DNA of 64,000 nt, taken from contig QANZ01033928.1 in NCBI GenBank assembly GCA_003254925.1, positions 94,190 to 158,189 of the forward strand, written 5' to 3'. Positions 36,124 through 49,612 of the stretch are shown here, piece after piece (position 1 is the stretch's first letter; the number at the start of each line of letters is the position of its first letter). A program made the translations under genes and the position numbers. The DNA comes from Chamaecrista fasciculata (taxonomy: Eukaryota > Streptophyta > Magnoliopsida > Fabales > Fabaceae). The notes beneath the pieces are model-generated. The model ran no database searches. It saw only the letters and a program-made list of their open reading frames with translations, and was not told the origin of the DNA.

Positions 36124-36523
36124 TGTTGGGGATTTCTCACAATAATTTCGAGTCGCGTCTCTAGGACACTGTCCTGAAGAGATATTCTGGTATCCCACTG
36201 ATTAGAAACCGGCACTCTCACAGGATTAAACGAAATCTTCCTCAATGTCACACAAAGAGGGATACAGAATAGCAAAAGTAATTTTAGAGACTCTGATACA
36301 AAAGAAGAAAGAGGGAGGCTGCTCTTATTTAGAAACTAGGGTTCTCATGTATTATATAATAGGTCTAATAAAATATTTATTTCATTATAATAATTAATAA
36401 AATATTTATTAATTATTATAATAAATAAAATAATATAACAAAAATAACCTCAACCCTCATATCTCTTTTGTGTAGGCAATGTGGACTTATTTTACACACT
36501 CAATATTAGACTTGAGTACAACA
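36124..36523 (-). repeat. 5' LTR of the copia element
   Basis: Partner of 31769-32168. Differences include GGGTCC against GAGTAC near its outer end. Read on the minus strand it starts TGTTGTACTC and should carry the element's promoter. Next to it, at 36123 and below, there is no recognisable primer-binding site. Confidence 0.92.
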
Positions 36524-36528
36524 CAATC

Positions 36529-38400
36529 ACCATCGACCATACCCTCAAGAATTAATGCCATATATACATATACTTGAAAGTTGTGTATCAGGGCACAGGG
36601 TTTGTTGGAGAGTTGGTGTGATCCTCAGTTCCTCACACATTCCATCCTTGTTTTAATGAATTACAATATATGGGGGCCATTTTCAAGAAACGACTTGTTT
36701 CTTCTGAGAAGTGAGAACTTATAATTACCATGATTTCTATTCTGCAAAAGCAGAGATATTTTTTTTTGGTTTGATGATATTTGTAGCTAGTATTATGATT
36801 GTTTGCTTGTGTGTTTTGGGGACCATACTCAAATCTTCCTTTTATTTTACCTTCATAAATAAGATTCGTATATATTTGTCCCTAAATTATTATACCTTGG
36901 CCTCATATGAGTTTCATGAAATACGTACACATTGCGTTTCACAAATTAATATTATTGTTATTATGCATCGATTTTCAACTCTCGCGTGTATAGTATTTGA
37001 TAACGCATAATTATCTTGGGCTTAATTGCTTAAGCCGATTAACGTAATATATTCTCTCCGTATGACCGATCAATAGAATTAGTTAAGCTTGATAGGGACG
37101 CTTTTACGTACAGTTACAGCAAGTAAAACTGAAGAAAGTGGTGAGAATGAGAGTCAAAGAAAAATGAACCAAACTTTCCCCAATCAGTACGTAGGATCAG
37201 AAGATATGATATGCATGCCCGATATGATTCTCTTACAATCTTGACTTTGATTCATTCTCTCTCACTCTAAGCAAAACTCAAGCATAGCAATCCATTGATC
37301 AACATGTCTTGGTTATTTTTCTTATATATAAAAAAAGAAAAGGCAGTGAATTGCGAAACAAGCTTCACCATATTTGTGATTGTGACTCAAATTACAATTC
37401 TATCTCTCCATTCAGAGCTAACGTGTGCTTCAAACTAGCTTTCATTCAAAAGGGAGGGACAAGTTGTTTTCTTTTTTGTAATTTTCATATAAAAGAAAAG
37501 GGCAGGGGGTCAATACTAAAAAGTAGGTAGGTGTGAAGTTGTAAAGAAAAAGTTAGGACTTAGGAGCTAGAGAAAGATATATATATTTGTTATTTATGGT
37601 ATGGCATGTATATTATAGATTTATAGTAGAGGAAGATTGGAGAGTGAAGACTAAAAACTGAAAGCACAGACACACAAGAAGTGTGTGAGTATGAACTGGC
37701 TCCATTGACCACTGACATTAAAAAATAATAATAATAATCCCACTTCATCCAAGTATATTTTTTTTTTTGATAAGGACTTCATACAAGTAAATGAGACAAC
37801 ATGCACTCTTACACTCACCTCTCTTTTTTATTCATAACCTCACTTCTTATTAGCTGTCTCTTACCAATGCACCTTCACGCAAAACACACACTTTACCTCG
37901 CTTTTTGCCATAAAAATACCACCAACACAAACCTTGTTTTACTTTCTGTCCTCACACAAAATACTTGTAATTAACTATAGAATAATTTTTTTTTATCTAA
38001 GCGTTTATTTGTTTGTAATTTACTTTACTTTTAGTACTAGTTATTTTTGGGAACTCCAATATAATAGATAGTTTTGGTTGAAAAAAATGCAGGAAATGAC
38101 GCGTGTCATCCAGAGAAGGTCACAAACCCGATAAGAAGGCCCACACAAATTTTAGGGATGGTCATCGTTTTGGCTTTTCATGAGACAAAAACCACGTGAT
38201 CTTCACCCGAACCAACCGTATGGAACCCGGATGACTTGTCATCCACACCTCAGGTTCGGTGTCCATGTAGGCTCGGACAACCGTTTGATCCGAATCTCCG
38301 CCCTATACGGAAACCAAAAAACGCCACTAATAAAATTGGTGTAGAATTAAAATAATAGTATTTTGTCTGAAATTCATCCTAGTAGTTGCTGCTAATATAT
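36529..38400. other. Intergenic DNA and promoter side of the LRR gene
   Basis: No gene seen. Open frames around 36711-37010 and 37309-37530 have no family pattern and atypical composition. From about 38080 the sequence becomes less AT-rich and contains motifs such as CCACGTG (about 38192), a G-box-like site that plant bZIP and bHLH factors bind. Confidence 0.4.
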
Positions 38401-38419
38401 AGAGAGAGAGAGAGAGAGA
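38401..38419. repeat. (AG)n microsatellite upstream of the LRR gene
   Basis: About nine AG units directly after CTAATATAT, about 420 bp upstream of the start codon. Such runs are common in plant promoters and leaders. Confidence 0.9.
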
Positions 38420-38838
38420 AATAGAGTTGTAACAGCGACTTGTGACAGTGATTGCTACTTGGTGGAGAAGCCAGAATAATGAAAAAGCAAAGCCATTGAG
38501 AGTAGTGGTGTAGTACATTACATTGCATAGCAACAAGAAGATTCAGCTAATTGCTTCTCTTTCAAGCCAGCAATTTCTCACTTGACTTGTTTTTTTCTTT
38601 CTATAATCTTTGCCTACGCTAGCTGTTTGATGCTGATATATAGTTCTCTAACTCTTCCCCCCCATTAAAGCCTTCACGCCGTTTCCCACGAGAAATCGGT
38701 AGGTTCTTCTCACGGAAAAGCTTTCTCTACAGTACCCTCCAAAAGCTTCCATTGTTTCCTTCTATAAAACCCTCATCATACACCCACTTTTCTTTCACCT
38801 CTTCTCTTAGACTCGCGTTTCGTTTTGTTTTCCCTTCC

Positions 38839-40047
38839 ATGGCCAATCGAAGCCTATCCAGGTCTCGCACTGCTTCGTACTTTCTGTTTTTCTTTTGTTT
38901 AATACAGACACAATGTGATTTCCATGTACATGCCATTTTGGACCCTGTTGATTTCTTGGCTCTGCAATCCATTCGCAAGGCCCTACAAGATATGCCGGGA
39001 TCGAATTTCCTTTCTTCTTGGGATTTCACCTCCGACCCCTGTAATTTCGCCGGCGTTTTATGTGACTCCGATAAGGTTATTGCCCTCAATCTCGGCGATC
39101 CAAGAGCCGGTGCTCCCGGTCTAACCGGCAGACTCGACGCCGCCATCGGAAAACTCTCTGCTCTGGCCGAGTTCACGGTGGTTCCGGGTAGGATTTACGG
39201 CCCTCTCCCCCAGTCATTATCTAACTTGAAGAACCTCAGATTCCTCGCCATCAGCCGGAACTTCATCTCCGGCGAGATTCCGGCGTCCATGGGTGAGCTG
39301 CACAATCTGAAAACCCTCGACCTCAGCTTCAATCAGCTTACCGGAACCATCCCTTCATCCATCGGAGCCTTACCGGAGCTAAACAACGTGATCCTCTGCC
39401 ACAACCACTTGTCCGGTTCGGTCCCTTCGTTTTCATCACAAACCCTAACCCGGCTCGACCTCAAGCACAATGGTCTCTCCGGTTCGCTGGCTCCCGATTC
39501 TCTTCCTCCTTCTCTCCAATACCTATCTCTATCATGGAACAAGATGAGTGGGCCAGTGGACCGGCTACTGAACCGGATGGACCAATTGAACTATCTGGAT
39601 CTAAGCCTGAATCAGTTCTCGGGTACTATTCCGGGTCGGATCTTCTCACTCCCACTCAGCAATCTACAACTAGAAAGAAACCAATTCTCGGGAGTAGTCC
39701 AACCCGTTGATGAAGTGAGAATCCCAACCGTTGATCTGAGCTATAACAGGCTGTCGGGTCAAGTATCTCCCATGTTCTCGAGCGTACAGAATCTTTACCT
39801 CAATAATAACCGCTTCACGGGTCAAATTCCGAGTAGCTTCGTGGATCGCTTATTAGACGCTACTATTCAGATACTATACTTACAGCACAATTATCTCACA
39901 GGGATCGCGATTAGTCCAACGGCTGAGATTCCTCTAAGCAGTTCCTTGTGTCTACAGTATAATTGCATGGTCCCTCCCATAGGGACTACTTGCCCTTTGA
40001 GGGCTGGGAACCAGAAAACAAGGCCTGCTGACCAATGCAATCACTAG
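38839..40047 (+). CDS. Secreted leucine-rich-repeat protein, no kinase or membrane anchor
   Basis: Single-exon gene of 402 residues from ATG at 38839. An upstream in-frame extension starts only at TTG and is rejected. Parts: signal peptide (about 1-35, hydrophobic SYFLFFFCLIQTQ); an LRR N-cap with the paired cysteines of SDPCNFAGVLC; about ten plant-type repeats of the form LxxLxLSxNxLSGxIP; and a C-cap with CLQYNCMVPP and CPLRAGNQKTRPADQCN. There is no transmembrane helix, GPI signal or kinase, so it is probably apoplastic or wall-bound. Full-length close relatives of the same architecture exist in plants, mostly without known function. Base composition is higher in G+C than the neighbours. 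Confidence 0.85.
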   Translation: MANRSLSRSRTASYFLFFFCLIQTQCDFHVHAILDPVDFLALQSIRKALQDMPGSNFLSSWDFTSDPCNFAGVLCDSDKVIALNLGDPRAGAPGLTGRLDAAIGKLSALAEFTVVPGRIYGPLPQSLSNLKNLRFLAISRNFISGEIPASMGELHNLKTLDLSFNQLTGTIPSSIGALPELNNVILCHNHLSGSVPSFSSQTLTRLDLKHNGLSGSLAPDSLPPSLQYLSLSWNKMSGPVDRLLNRMDQLNYLDLSLNQFSGTIPGRIFSLPLSNLQLERNQFSGVVQPVDEVRIPTVDLSYNRLSGQVSPMFSSVQNLYLNNNRFTGQIPSSFVDRLLDATIQILYLQHNYLTGIAISPTAEIPLSSSLCLQYNCMVPPIGTTCPLRAGNQKTRPADQCNH

Positions 40048-41751
40048 GAGGGGTAATATTGGTAATTCACTATCCCATGGAGGACATAACGGGAATCTTG
40101 AGATCATATAGGTTTTTCTTTACAACAATTTCTTGGTTCTATATTTATTTTTTGGCCCTTTAATTCGTTTATTTAATTTTGGGGTAACTAGTGAAAATTG
40201 ATGAAATAAAAACGAGATTTGTGAATAGTGATAGTCATAGAAACTAGAGAGTGAAGCTGCCACTGCCAGCTAAATGTTCAATATTAGATTTACTATTAAG
40301 TAATGAGATATTATATAATAGGTAAAAAGGAACTGAGATGTTATATTGATATTTGTATGCTGTCATTATCATTATACTTGTGCTTCATTTTCTACTAAGA
40401 TATGTCATTGAAAATCTACCTGTTATTGCCACTCTGTTCCTTTATGATTATTATTATTGTTTAAATTAAATATCACTTGCGTTTGTCAGTTGTTTAGCTT
40501 TCCTTCTTTGAGCACCAGATGCTGCCATCTACAAGGATAATTGTGTGTAGGGACAACTGCTAGAGAACAAGTGACCTAAACCCACATCGCTCACTTTGAG
40601 AATTCTTTTTTTGCATTGTAAGTCACTCCTTGTCTCTGTGTGTGTGGGGACAACGAAGCATATGATGGTAATTCTATTTTATTTTTCAGAAAAAAAAAAA
40701 AAAGTGTTAAAGAATAGAGATTAGGTTGGACTAGATTACAGTGAGAAGAGTGAAGCAGCAGTTGAACAACTTTTAATACAAAATGGTCAACAACCCATAG
40801 ACAAATTTCAAATTTTCAATTCAATTTCTAATTCATTTGTCGTCTGGGGTTGTTCTCTTGTTGACGACATTTTCAAAGATTTTAGCTCCAAACTGATAAA
40901 CAAGAAAGGAAATTTACATGCACCAGCACAATGCTGCTTTATCTGCCAAAATAACAAATCCCCTAACCTTGAAATCATTTCAGTTTTTTCTTCTAAAGGT
41001 AAAATTATCAAAAGAGAAGAGGGTTGGCAGAGTTCCCCCAAACTACAGATGTCAGTTTCACTTCTAAAATAACTCTTTTTTTTTTTTTATAAATGAAATA
41101 AGTGGTTATAATTATCATCTGTGTGTTACTGAGGCACAAACATTGCTGTCCTTTTCCATATAAAATCTCACTCTTTATTTCCTCATAATTTGTCTGTGCT
41201 CTTCTCTAAAGACAACAGGGGGGGCCCAAATGATTAGAATTAAGTCAAGTTATCACCTTTCCCTTTCAAAAAGAAGTGGGCATGTCACGCTGTTAATGAG
41301 AGAAACAATTAAGACGGGAAAAGAAAAGACGAGCGAATTAATTAATTGACCCCTCATGGCACCCACGAAGTTAACGCGAATGGAATTTTAAAGTTACAAA
41401 ATAGGTTGCTTTCTATCACTGTTTTTTACGCTCTCACTTATCTGAGGGGAACAGAATCGCCAAACTTTAAGAGCCCAGAAACATTTGGCTTTATTGTTGA
41501 TCTCTTCAAATGTGAGTGTACAATAATTACAGAGATAGTACACATGCGGAAGCTTCGGCTAACAGTTTAAGCCTACAAGACAATGAAACGATAAGATCAT
41601 ACAAGGGACGGCACAAGTTGGATGAACTCAAACTTATTTACATGCTTATTTTATATACAGGGTAGGTAGGTAACTTTGGAACATGAAGTTCAAATCTCAA
41701 TACCCCTCATAATATGTAAAACAAAATACCCATATAAAGCTTCAGCTTTAT
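40048..41751. other. Intergenic DNA between converging LRR and LEC14B genes
   Basis: Holds the 3' UTRs of both flanking genes, which converge here. The rest is AT-rich with A/T runs (40689-40702, 41074-41087). No further gene seen. Confidence 0.45.
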
Positions 41752-44700
41752 TTAAGTATGAAAAAAGCGTCTTCTCCGGACCCTCTTGGTGGAAGAGACT
41801 GGTAGCTCACTAGTCCCTGGAAATCCCCATTTGACAACATCCCCATCCCATGAGGAGCTAACAAGCATAGTTTGGAAAGGATGCCAACTACAATCTCTTA
41901 CAGGTGATTTGTGGTGCTTCAGTGTTGCAACTTGTGCTCCACTCACCTATATGAAATTCAAAAACAGACCCAACCAAAAATTAACTAATTGGAATTGTGC
42001 AACACGCAGATATAGCATAGCTAGAGCAGAGTAGTGACAAGGATTGCATACCAAGTCATATATATAAACACAGGCATTGTGTGATCCAGTATAGATGTAC
42101 TTTTGGCCAGTGCTGCATATTTGAAGGAGGCATCATTTCAATCAAATATTAATCAATGTGACTACTTCAACACCCAAAAGGTAATTAAAATCTTGTCGAG
42201 AGAAGCCAGTTTAAGTGAAACTTCTCCAGATAACTTGGTTGGACTTATAAACATTCAAAAGCAAGACAGAAAAATAAAGAACCAGATTGACTTAAGTGCT
42301 GACCTAAATGCTGGGGAGAAATAGCAGCGGATGAGAGTGCGCAAGACTGAATGACCTCTATACGTAGCCACTGACTGATCACAAGGGTGCTTCAATTCTT
42401 TTGCCGGGGGTGGGTAATCCATCCATCTGTAATCCCAATCATAGCTCCTATACCTAGGATTGCTGGAATGAGGGGAAAATTCTATTACATATTATAATTA
42501 TAGTACGTCAACGCAATGGCAAAAATTCTCCAACAAAGATTATAAATTTTACACTCCAAGAAAGGGATGCTGAGATAGACATTTCATCAGCTAGGTCAGC
42601 AGATCTATCAGTATCATCTCGGTCACACTCATAAAAAGGAAGAAGAAAATATTATAGTACAGGTATTTCCCAAATATCCAGATAAATGGAACTAGCATAA
42701 AAGATGGAATTTATCATGGACTGACTTGTATATTTATTAATGTACCTTCTCAAGCATAATAATTCCCCTCAATACCTCATCAAAATTTAGTGGTCCATTA
42801 CATCAGTGTTACAAGACCATAACTAGTCTAAATCTATTCTGAAAAGTGATAACAAAATGGCATAAAAACTGAATCGTGACACCCTCTCAAATTTCCATTA
42901 TCACCTCACTTGATGGCAGTTTTCCCCATTTACTAAGGCTTAAGATGATACGGTATATTTCACCTAGTAGCATTTTATTTTCCAATTACCAAATATAACT
43001 GAGTCTTTACTATGTAAGAAAATTTAAACAAAATACATAGTCATTATTATTATTGTTCTTATCAAAAGACATCAAGTTTACATTTAAATGATCAAAACAG
43101 ACATTAGAATGACAAATTCTTAAGTAGACTCAATCTACAAAAGATAACAGAACTAACCCAATTATATAAGATATGATAGCATATTGGTGGGCACATTTTT
43201 CACATATTTAAATGTCTCTTCATCATTGGTCTAATTTATATCTTTCATAAATGGGCATACCAGGTAACATTTGATGACATTTTGCGTATGTCCCATAGTT
43301 TGATGCTCTGATCTTTACCATTTGAAATGAAATAGCATCCATCACCACGGCTATCAATATATGTAATTCCCTCAAGGTGTCCCGTCAGAATTCCTGCTGG
43401 CTTGCCTTTAGCAACTAAGCAACGTCGATCCCATACCTACACAAACTTGCAAATCAGAAAGCATCCTTCATTTAGAAGGACAAAAATACACTGGTTGCCT
43501 TTCAACTGTGGTGCCAGCCTGCTTTGTAAGGAAAATTTGATACAAGTAATGATGAGAAATCAAAAAAACTAAAATAATTAGACGCATGCTTAGAGAACTC
43601 AAGCATGCGTGAACAATAATATTTCATTATCCTGCATGAGTCTCAAAAGCGATCGAATAGCTAGAGAGCTTAAAACTCTTGACCTCGAGAGCTTAAACAC
43701 TCAGATTCTCGACAAAATAACTTGTTCAAATAAATTAAGGACAACACTCAACTACTTCACTATGCTTCATGGTTAAATGACATTGACAATTGACTTCAAA
43801 TTAATATGCCAGCAACTTCCATAGACAATTAGAGGTTGTGGAACTCACACAGAGGAAAATACCGGAAATTACTTTCTGGTGTTGGACATACCTTGCAGAA
43901 AGTATCATCACTCCCAGAGTAAATAAGGTGGCTGGTTTCATCAGCAAAACAGACTGTGTTTACATCAGACTACAATATAAAAAATTAAATTAAAAAGAAA
44001 AAACAAATGTTAGAAACTCCCTTAGTCAATATTCTCATTCCATTGTAATTTGTAAGTTACTATATAACGTAAAAATCATCTCAACAACAAAGCCAAATAA
44101 ATGATGGAAAGAAAACAACTCCAGTGAATCTGTTTTGGCTTCCACTGTTTTTCCTTTTGTTCATTTGTGGGTGATTACAGGCCATTCAGCCATGTCCGAA
44201 GTTTCCCTTCCTTCTATAGTCTAGACGTTATATTTAATATTTGATAATATAATCAAGGGTTCAAGGTTTCAAATATGAACAAATAAGGCCTTCAATAAAA
44301 AGAAACGCAACATACACATCACATGCCCCTCCCAAAGTCAAATTTCCTATTCTGCAGAATGGTTATTTGAAAAGTTAACTTCAGCAAATGAAGTATTTAT
44401 GCCTAGTAGCATTACCGTGTGTGCTAAAATTCGAAGAGAAAGCTTATTTGCTTCAAGGTCATATACATAAATAGAATCGCCACTACTTCCAGCAACTAAC
44501 TCTCTCCCATCGTTTGAAAATCTCACAGAGAAGATTCCAAAAGAGTATCCTCCATCATCACTAGAAGAAAAATCCAAACCATCATGGATCTCCTGCACAT
44601 CATAAGAACTGAATCATATTAGGAATGATGGAAGAACGCCAATATTAATACCAAACATCCACCAATTGACCAGTTCTAATTGACACACGTCCTGAAAGAT

Positions 44701-45857
44701 CCAATTCTTTTAATCTTTCATGCACTGTGATATTCATTAGATTTTGAAAGATGTACTGTACTTACTAAATTGGAATCAACAGACAAAATCAAAAACCAAC
44801 AAGCAGAATTACATCAGTACCGTAACATTTGCCAGGGACTCTGTTTCAGCAGACCCAACATTTACAATGTGTACAATTGGTGACATGCTGGCATAAACCT
44901 GAAATCAAAAGGCAATTGCCACAGTTTAAAGGTTGACAACAGCAGTGATATACCAAGAACAACAGCAGAGAAATAAATGGATAATAAATTTGCTGATATT
45001 CTTTATTCATGCAATTATAATAATGAAATGGAAGAACTCACAAGATAGCGTTGATCCGGGGAAAGAGATGTATCAGTGATTGTCCATCTCAAACTTTTGG
45101 CTAGGATGTTCTTCTGGACTTTCCAACCTTTGTCCACATTGTATATTCTTATGTGGCTTCCCTGCAATATAGATGTCTTGATTTAATTAAAATTAAACTA
45201 AAACATAAATATTTTTGTCTTCCCATAGGAGATCACCAACACGGCGAGAAATGAAACGAGCTTCAAAGTTCCCAAGAAGATAGAGGGATTTCATGGTTCT
45301 CGTTTTATCTTTCAATTTCCGTGTCCTTGGCTTTAACATACCCAACATGTTTATCAAGAAGAGGTTAACAGACTGGAATCTCAAATTTCAAAAGATCAAA
45401 ACGAAGGTTGAAGTAGAAATCATTGTACCTGAAATCCTGCAACAAAAAGAGAGCCATCAACTGAAAACTGAGACACATATGCTCGGGTTGCCATTTGATC
45501 AATGAGCCAGGGACCATTGACTGGCAAATATCTGCTCAAAAGATGACAACAATCGGCTGATGAAAACCTTCCCCGTCTTGAATAATTAGATTCTCGACCT
45601 GCCAACATCTTCACTGGAGAAACAGGCAACTCAGGCCTCCCGGGTCCAACTCGGCCTAGCAGTTGATGGGGTAATGATTTCAACTTTGTTATTTGAGCAA
45701 TTTCATTGTCTACATTTTTCAATGGATTTTCACCCTGTCCATTATTACAATCTTCCTGGATGGTATCTGCATCATCATATAGGTTGGATTCTATCTCCGG
45801 TCTACTCATAGCATAACCCATTTCTTCAATGAAAGCTGCACGGGCTATTGAATGCAT
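41752..45857 (-). CDS. LEC14B homologue, DCAF11-like WD40 protein
   Basis: Nine exons from the 5' end: 45857-45429, 45161-45042, 44898-44821, 44592-44416, 43969-43892, 43436-43261, 42453-42304, 42112-42052, 41946-41752. All junctions are GT/AG and in phase; 487 residues. After an N-terminal part typical of LEC14B (LLGRVGPGRPELPVSPVKML) come about seven WD repeats, with SVRFSNDGRELVAGSSGDSI, HLIYSGSDDTFCKVWDRR and SIKLWDIRKM. The WDxR boxes (WDRR, WDIR) are the DDB1-binding signature of DCAF proteins, so it likely presents substrates to a CUL4-DDB1 ubiquitin ligase, as DCAF11 does. The C-terminus is basic (TKRVRRRRFFHT). Translation could instead start at the in-frame ATG at 45821 (MGYAMSRPEIES), which relatives tend to use. 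Confidence 0.92.
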
Positions 45858-47813
45858 TGTTGTTCACAGCAAGGGGCGAGATCTTGTATTGCCTAAGCAT
45901 CTGTTCAATTGCATCGTCTTCATGTCACCCACGTGAAAGTCAACCCAACAAAAATGTCTTTATGCCAAATAGAAGAGTACATTTTTTGCCATCATTTCTT
46001 ATTATGGTTTTTTAATATCAATTAGTCCTCAAAATCAACATAAATCAATTCCATTTCTTATTTTTAGGTCAATCTGCTAAATTTGAGTGCAAACAAGTTG
46101 TCTGCCTCAATCATCTAAAGTCCTAATATTGATTAAGGACGCCTTTCTTCACTAACTCTAGTTTTCAATGTAAGACGACGGAGTTGGTCGTTGAAATTGG
46201 GGCATAAAATTTACAGGAATACCATAACCTTCCGCCTTATCAATAAATGTTTCACAAATACGGACATTGTATTGTTTAGTTTAAGAAATAATCATCGTGT
46301 TTCTACCTGGAGGATAACCCAAATCCTCATTTTGAGAGAATTCATTAACTAGTAATTTACGCGCAGAACCAGAATGATTCAATCCCAAAACCTCGTATCC
46401 CTCAGCCGCCCAGTGAATCACCGTAAAATTAAATAAGTTCTAAATAACGCATATTTTTACCGTATCAAATGCAATTATGCAGAGTGAGGAGGTTTCATTC
46501 AGTGTCAATAAATTATTTGAGGTCCATTCTAGTCTGTACAAAAAATCAATGATGGATATCCTAATCGAACGACATCACCAACGAAGTCTAAATCAGCTAA
46601 AACCTTGAATATATTCTAGACAACTTAAATTCTTGTCGCACCGGAGGAATCGAGATAATAGTGATCACAGTGTACGGGAAGAAAGAAATTGACTGTAAAT
46701 CTGCAAAAATCTGAATTTTGTTTGACCAGTGCTAGACTGCTAGTATGAAAATCTTACCTCTTTCAGCTGAATAGCCAAAGAATCTACTTTATTTTTTCTT
46801 CCCTTTTGTCTTAATCGAAGATTCTCCGGTTTATATATGTCCAAGAAAAAGGTGAAGTTGAACAGATTTTTGTGCTTTGGGTTGTTGGAATAGAAGATAT
46901 AGAATGCAGGATCCAAAGGATATTATAACTTGTATGTTTGGATAAAGCCGGTGAATTCGACCAAAAAAAAAAAATAGAAAAAGCCGGTGAAGGTGAAGAA
47001 GATTGTATACGCTGGTGTGCAGGAAAAGGAAAGCATTGCAATGCAAAGAAATTGCTTTTTTAATATTTAATAATACGTATACATATATAAAAGTATTATT
47101 TAATAATAAAAAATAAATAGTAAACGCTGGGTGAGCTATTTGAACAATTTTAAACAATTTTTTTAAATTTAAATCACCTTCGTTAAACTGTTAAAGTGAG
47201 CGAAGAGTAAACAGTTGAATTTAGTACGTAATAAAACTAACCTAAAACAGATTAATTAAACATGTATTTCATGGTTTGGTTTGATTATAACAAAGTAACA
47301 AACTAATAAAGAGGAGGAAGGTACTCTTAGTACGATGGAGTCTCAACTCTGTATTTAATGAAAAATTGTAATCATTATAGATTTATAGTTAAAGATTTTT
47401 TTAAACTTATGTGAAGTATTTTAAATTTGTTTCTGAAATAAAAAAATTTTTACAACAAAATTTTTTTAAAATAAATTAAAGTTGTGAATTTTTTACTATA
47501 AATTATATACATGTATGTGTCAAATAAAGTCTTATATTATTTAATTAGAAAAATAATAACATATAAGTTATAACTTATAATGTAAAAAGTAAGTGTCCCT
47601 AAATAAATAAAAAAAAGGGGGGGAAAAATGAATCTCTAGTACACATAAATTATATATAGGGGTTTGGACTCGTTTTTTCTTCATCATTTTTTATTTAGAA
47701 TAAAAAAAAATCTAATTGTGGTTGAAAATTCACTATTTTTTCTTCTTATTTATATGTGCGTGTAGACAAAGTAAGAAACTATTTTATCAAAATTATAATT
47801 TATTTATCAACAA
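45858..47813. other. LEC14B upstream region and AT-rich intergenic DNA
   Basis: No gene seen. A non-coding first exon for LEC14B could lie near 45858-45930. 47060-47600 is extremely A/T-rich. Confidence 0.4.
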
Positions 47814-48010
47814 GTGTTTGATGTAGCGGCTAGGCGAGCTACATCTTAGAGAGAGGATCCAAATTCGATCCCTAGAATCGACATTGTTGGAAGGGTTTTG
47901 ATCATTTCGTCTCTGAGGCCTAAATGTGATTAATTAATTCAGGTGAGGTAACCCAACTCAATGTGAGTTAATAATTTTCTAACTAAGAAAGTTCAAGTTG
48001 CAAGAATCAA
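47814..48010 (+). mobile_element. Possible tRNA-derived SINE fragment
   Basis: Contains GTAGCGGCTAGGCGAGCTAC (A-box-like) followed after some 25 bases by AAATTCGATCCCT (B-box-like). A GTTAA/ACTTGA-rich body follows. Similar in plan to the unit at 25528 but not in sequence. Weak support. Confidence 0.35.
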
Positions 48011-48216
48011 CCCATTTAACTTGAGTTGGGATAAAGTCAACTTGAGCACAAAAGAATGGAGCCTCAGTCACTTTAAAACTTTTAAAAGGAATCAAGCTTT
48101 TCTGGGTAAGCTAATTGTTTGGGGGAGATTTGGACAATTATTTACAATCATAGGTTGAAAAACTAGGCAGCGAATTCTGTAGTTTGGGCTCTTGGTGAAC
48201 CCAATCTTCAGTTTTA

Positions 48217-48330
48217 TGTAGCTTAGCTAATGAAACTTTGGATCATATTTTTGAGGAGTGTGGGATGACCAAACTTGTTTGGGCTCGACGCACTTTGCCT
48301 GATAATGTTCATCACCAAACTGATTTCTTA
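48217..48330 (+). pseudogene. LINE remnant: zf-RVT zinc-binding segment
   Basis: In frame from 48217 the reading is CSLANETLDHIFEECGMTKL followed by VWARRTLPDNVH. The C-x6-ETLDHIFEEC-x6-VW pattern fits the zinc-binding domain after the reverse transcriptase of plant LINE-type elements. The rest of the element is missing. Confidence 0.65.
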
Positions 48331-48972
48331 GTGCGTATTTATTATTTTCATAAGATCTAGACTTTCTCCTTCTTTCACTTCATGAAAAATATAGAAAATG
48401 AAAATATAAAAGATCCAATAAAATCCTATTTTACTTTAAGTATCGATTCACTTAACACTAGTACACTACTAATAACTGCACACGTTGATACTTTATAAAC
48501 AGGAAAACACCTTATGTATATTGTCACTGTCATATCATTTGGAGGTTTTATTATTTATTTATTTCTACAGAAAACATAATCCTTCTCTCTCAATTGCTGC
48601 TACAGTACTACTGCCCCTATTTTATTTGATTAATAAATTTTGGAATAGTCTCAAGTCTATCTCAAGCCTACCAAATAATGAATAGTAAATCCTTAAGCAA
48701 GTGATCTGCGACATGAATCCATTTCACTTAACCAGCAAAACCTGGTTGAGTGTTGAAATTTGAGTTGGGTGCATATGGATAATGTACAATTTGGATAAGT
48801 CACCAATATATAAACTCCAGATAAATAAGTCTGTTTTCTGCCAAAATTTAAACAAGTTAAGTGGGTCCCAACCTCATTTACCCATACTACCACATTACTG
48901 TTTCATGATCTTGACCCTTAATCAAGTCACTTGTTACAATTACAAACCCTGTCTTTTTGTGGTAGTTGAACC

Positions 48973-49005
<33 letters not shown>

Positions 49006-49612
49006 TGTTCTTTTGTTGTGTATAATATTAATCGACATTAGCCACTATACCCAATATTAAAACCAAAACAAAAAATAGAAAATAAAAGCCACAGGTTTTT
49101 CTTTTCAGCGTTCGCTACAAGTAATTAAAAAGCTACTAAAGCTCACAAAAAAAATTAAAAAGTTTTAAACCCGTGAAAACGGGTTTTTCTCATTTCTATT
49201 ATTTCCGTTATTGTCTTACTTCCGAATCTTTTTTTTTTGGGCCGAACTTACTTCCGAATCTATTACAAATGAACAAAGGGCTAAAGTTATATGAAGTTTA
49301 TTATATTTTGTTATAAAATTATCTAATAAACAAATGTGACGTAATAAAAACTGTGTATAAGAGAGAATATTATAAACTTTATAACTAAAATAGAGTCTTA
49401 CCTAAATTTTTTCTAAATGAACAAAATCTTCGAAGCTCTCCACTACTCTCAACCATTTTTTTTTTTGGTGGGTGCCAAAAAGTCAATCCCATTGACGTGT
49501 ATTTCCTTAATAGTTAATATACAACTTAGGATACATAATTAGCTGAGGACCCAAATAATGAGATGCCACTGACTTTGTCCAGAACATTATCAATATACAT
49601 ATATATATATAT
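48331..49612. other. Intergenic DNA with (TTA)n microsatellite
   Basis: No gene seen. A (TTA)10 run lies at 48974-49003. 49166-49190 has a short inverted pair, AAACCCGTGAAAACGGGTTT. Confidence 0.5.

Larger units (their letters stand above)
31769..36523 (-). mobile_element. Ty1/copia LTR retrotransposon with captured host gene fragments
   Basis: Two 400-bp LTRs (31769-32168 and 36124-36523) start and end with TGTTG...CAACA and are flanked by the 5-bp duplication CAATC (31764-31768 and 36524-36528). A purine run, GGGGGATTG on the minus strand, sits next to the 32168 LTR, so the element runs right to left. Minus-strand order: LTR, WDR83 fragment, P-loop fragment, a small MITE, gag zinc knuckle remnant, protease, gap, reverse transcriptase end, RNase H, LTR. 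No tRNA-Met-type primer site (TGGTATCAGAGC) follows the first LTR; WDR83 leader-like DNA is there instead. Integrase is not seen. The element cannot be autonomous. Confidence 0.92.

Noticed and set aside
38752-38838. Upstream extension of the LRR protein by 29 residues
   Set aside because: It begins with TTG and would bury the signal peptide; ATG at 38839 fits secretion.
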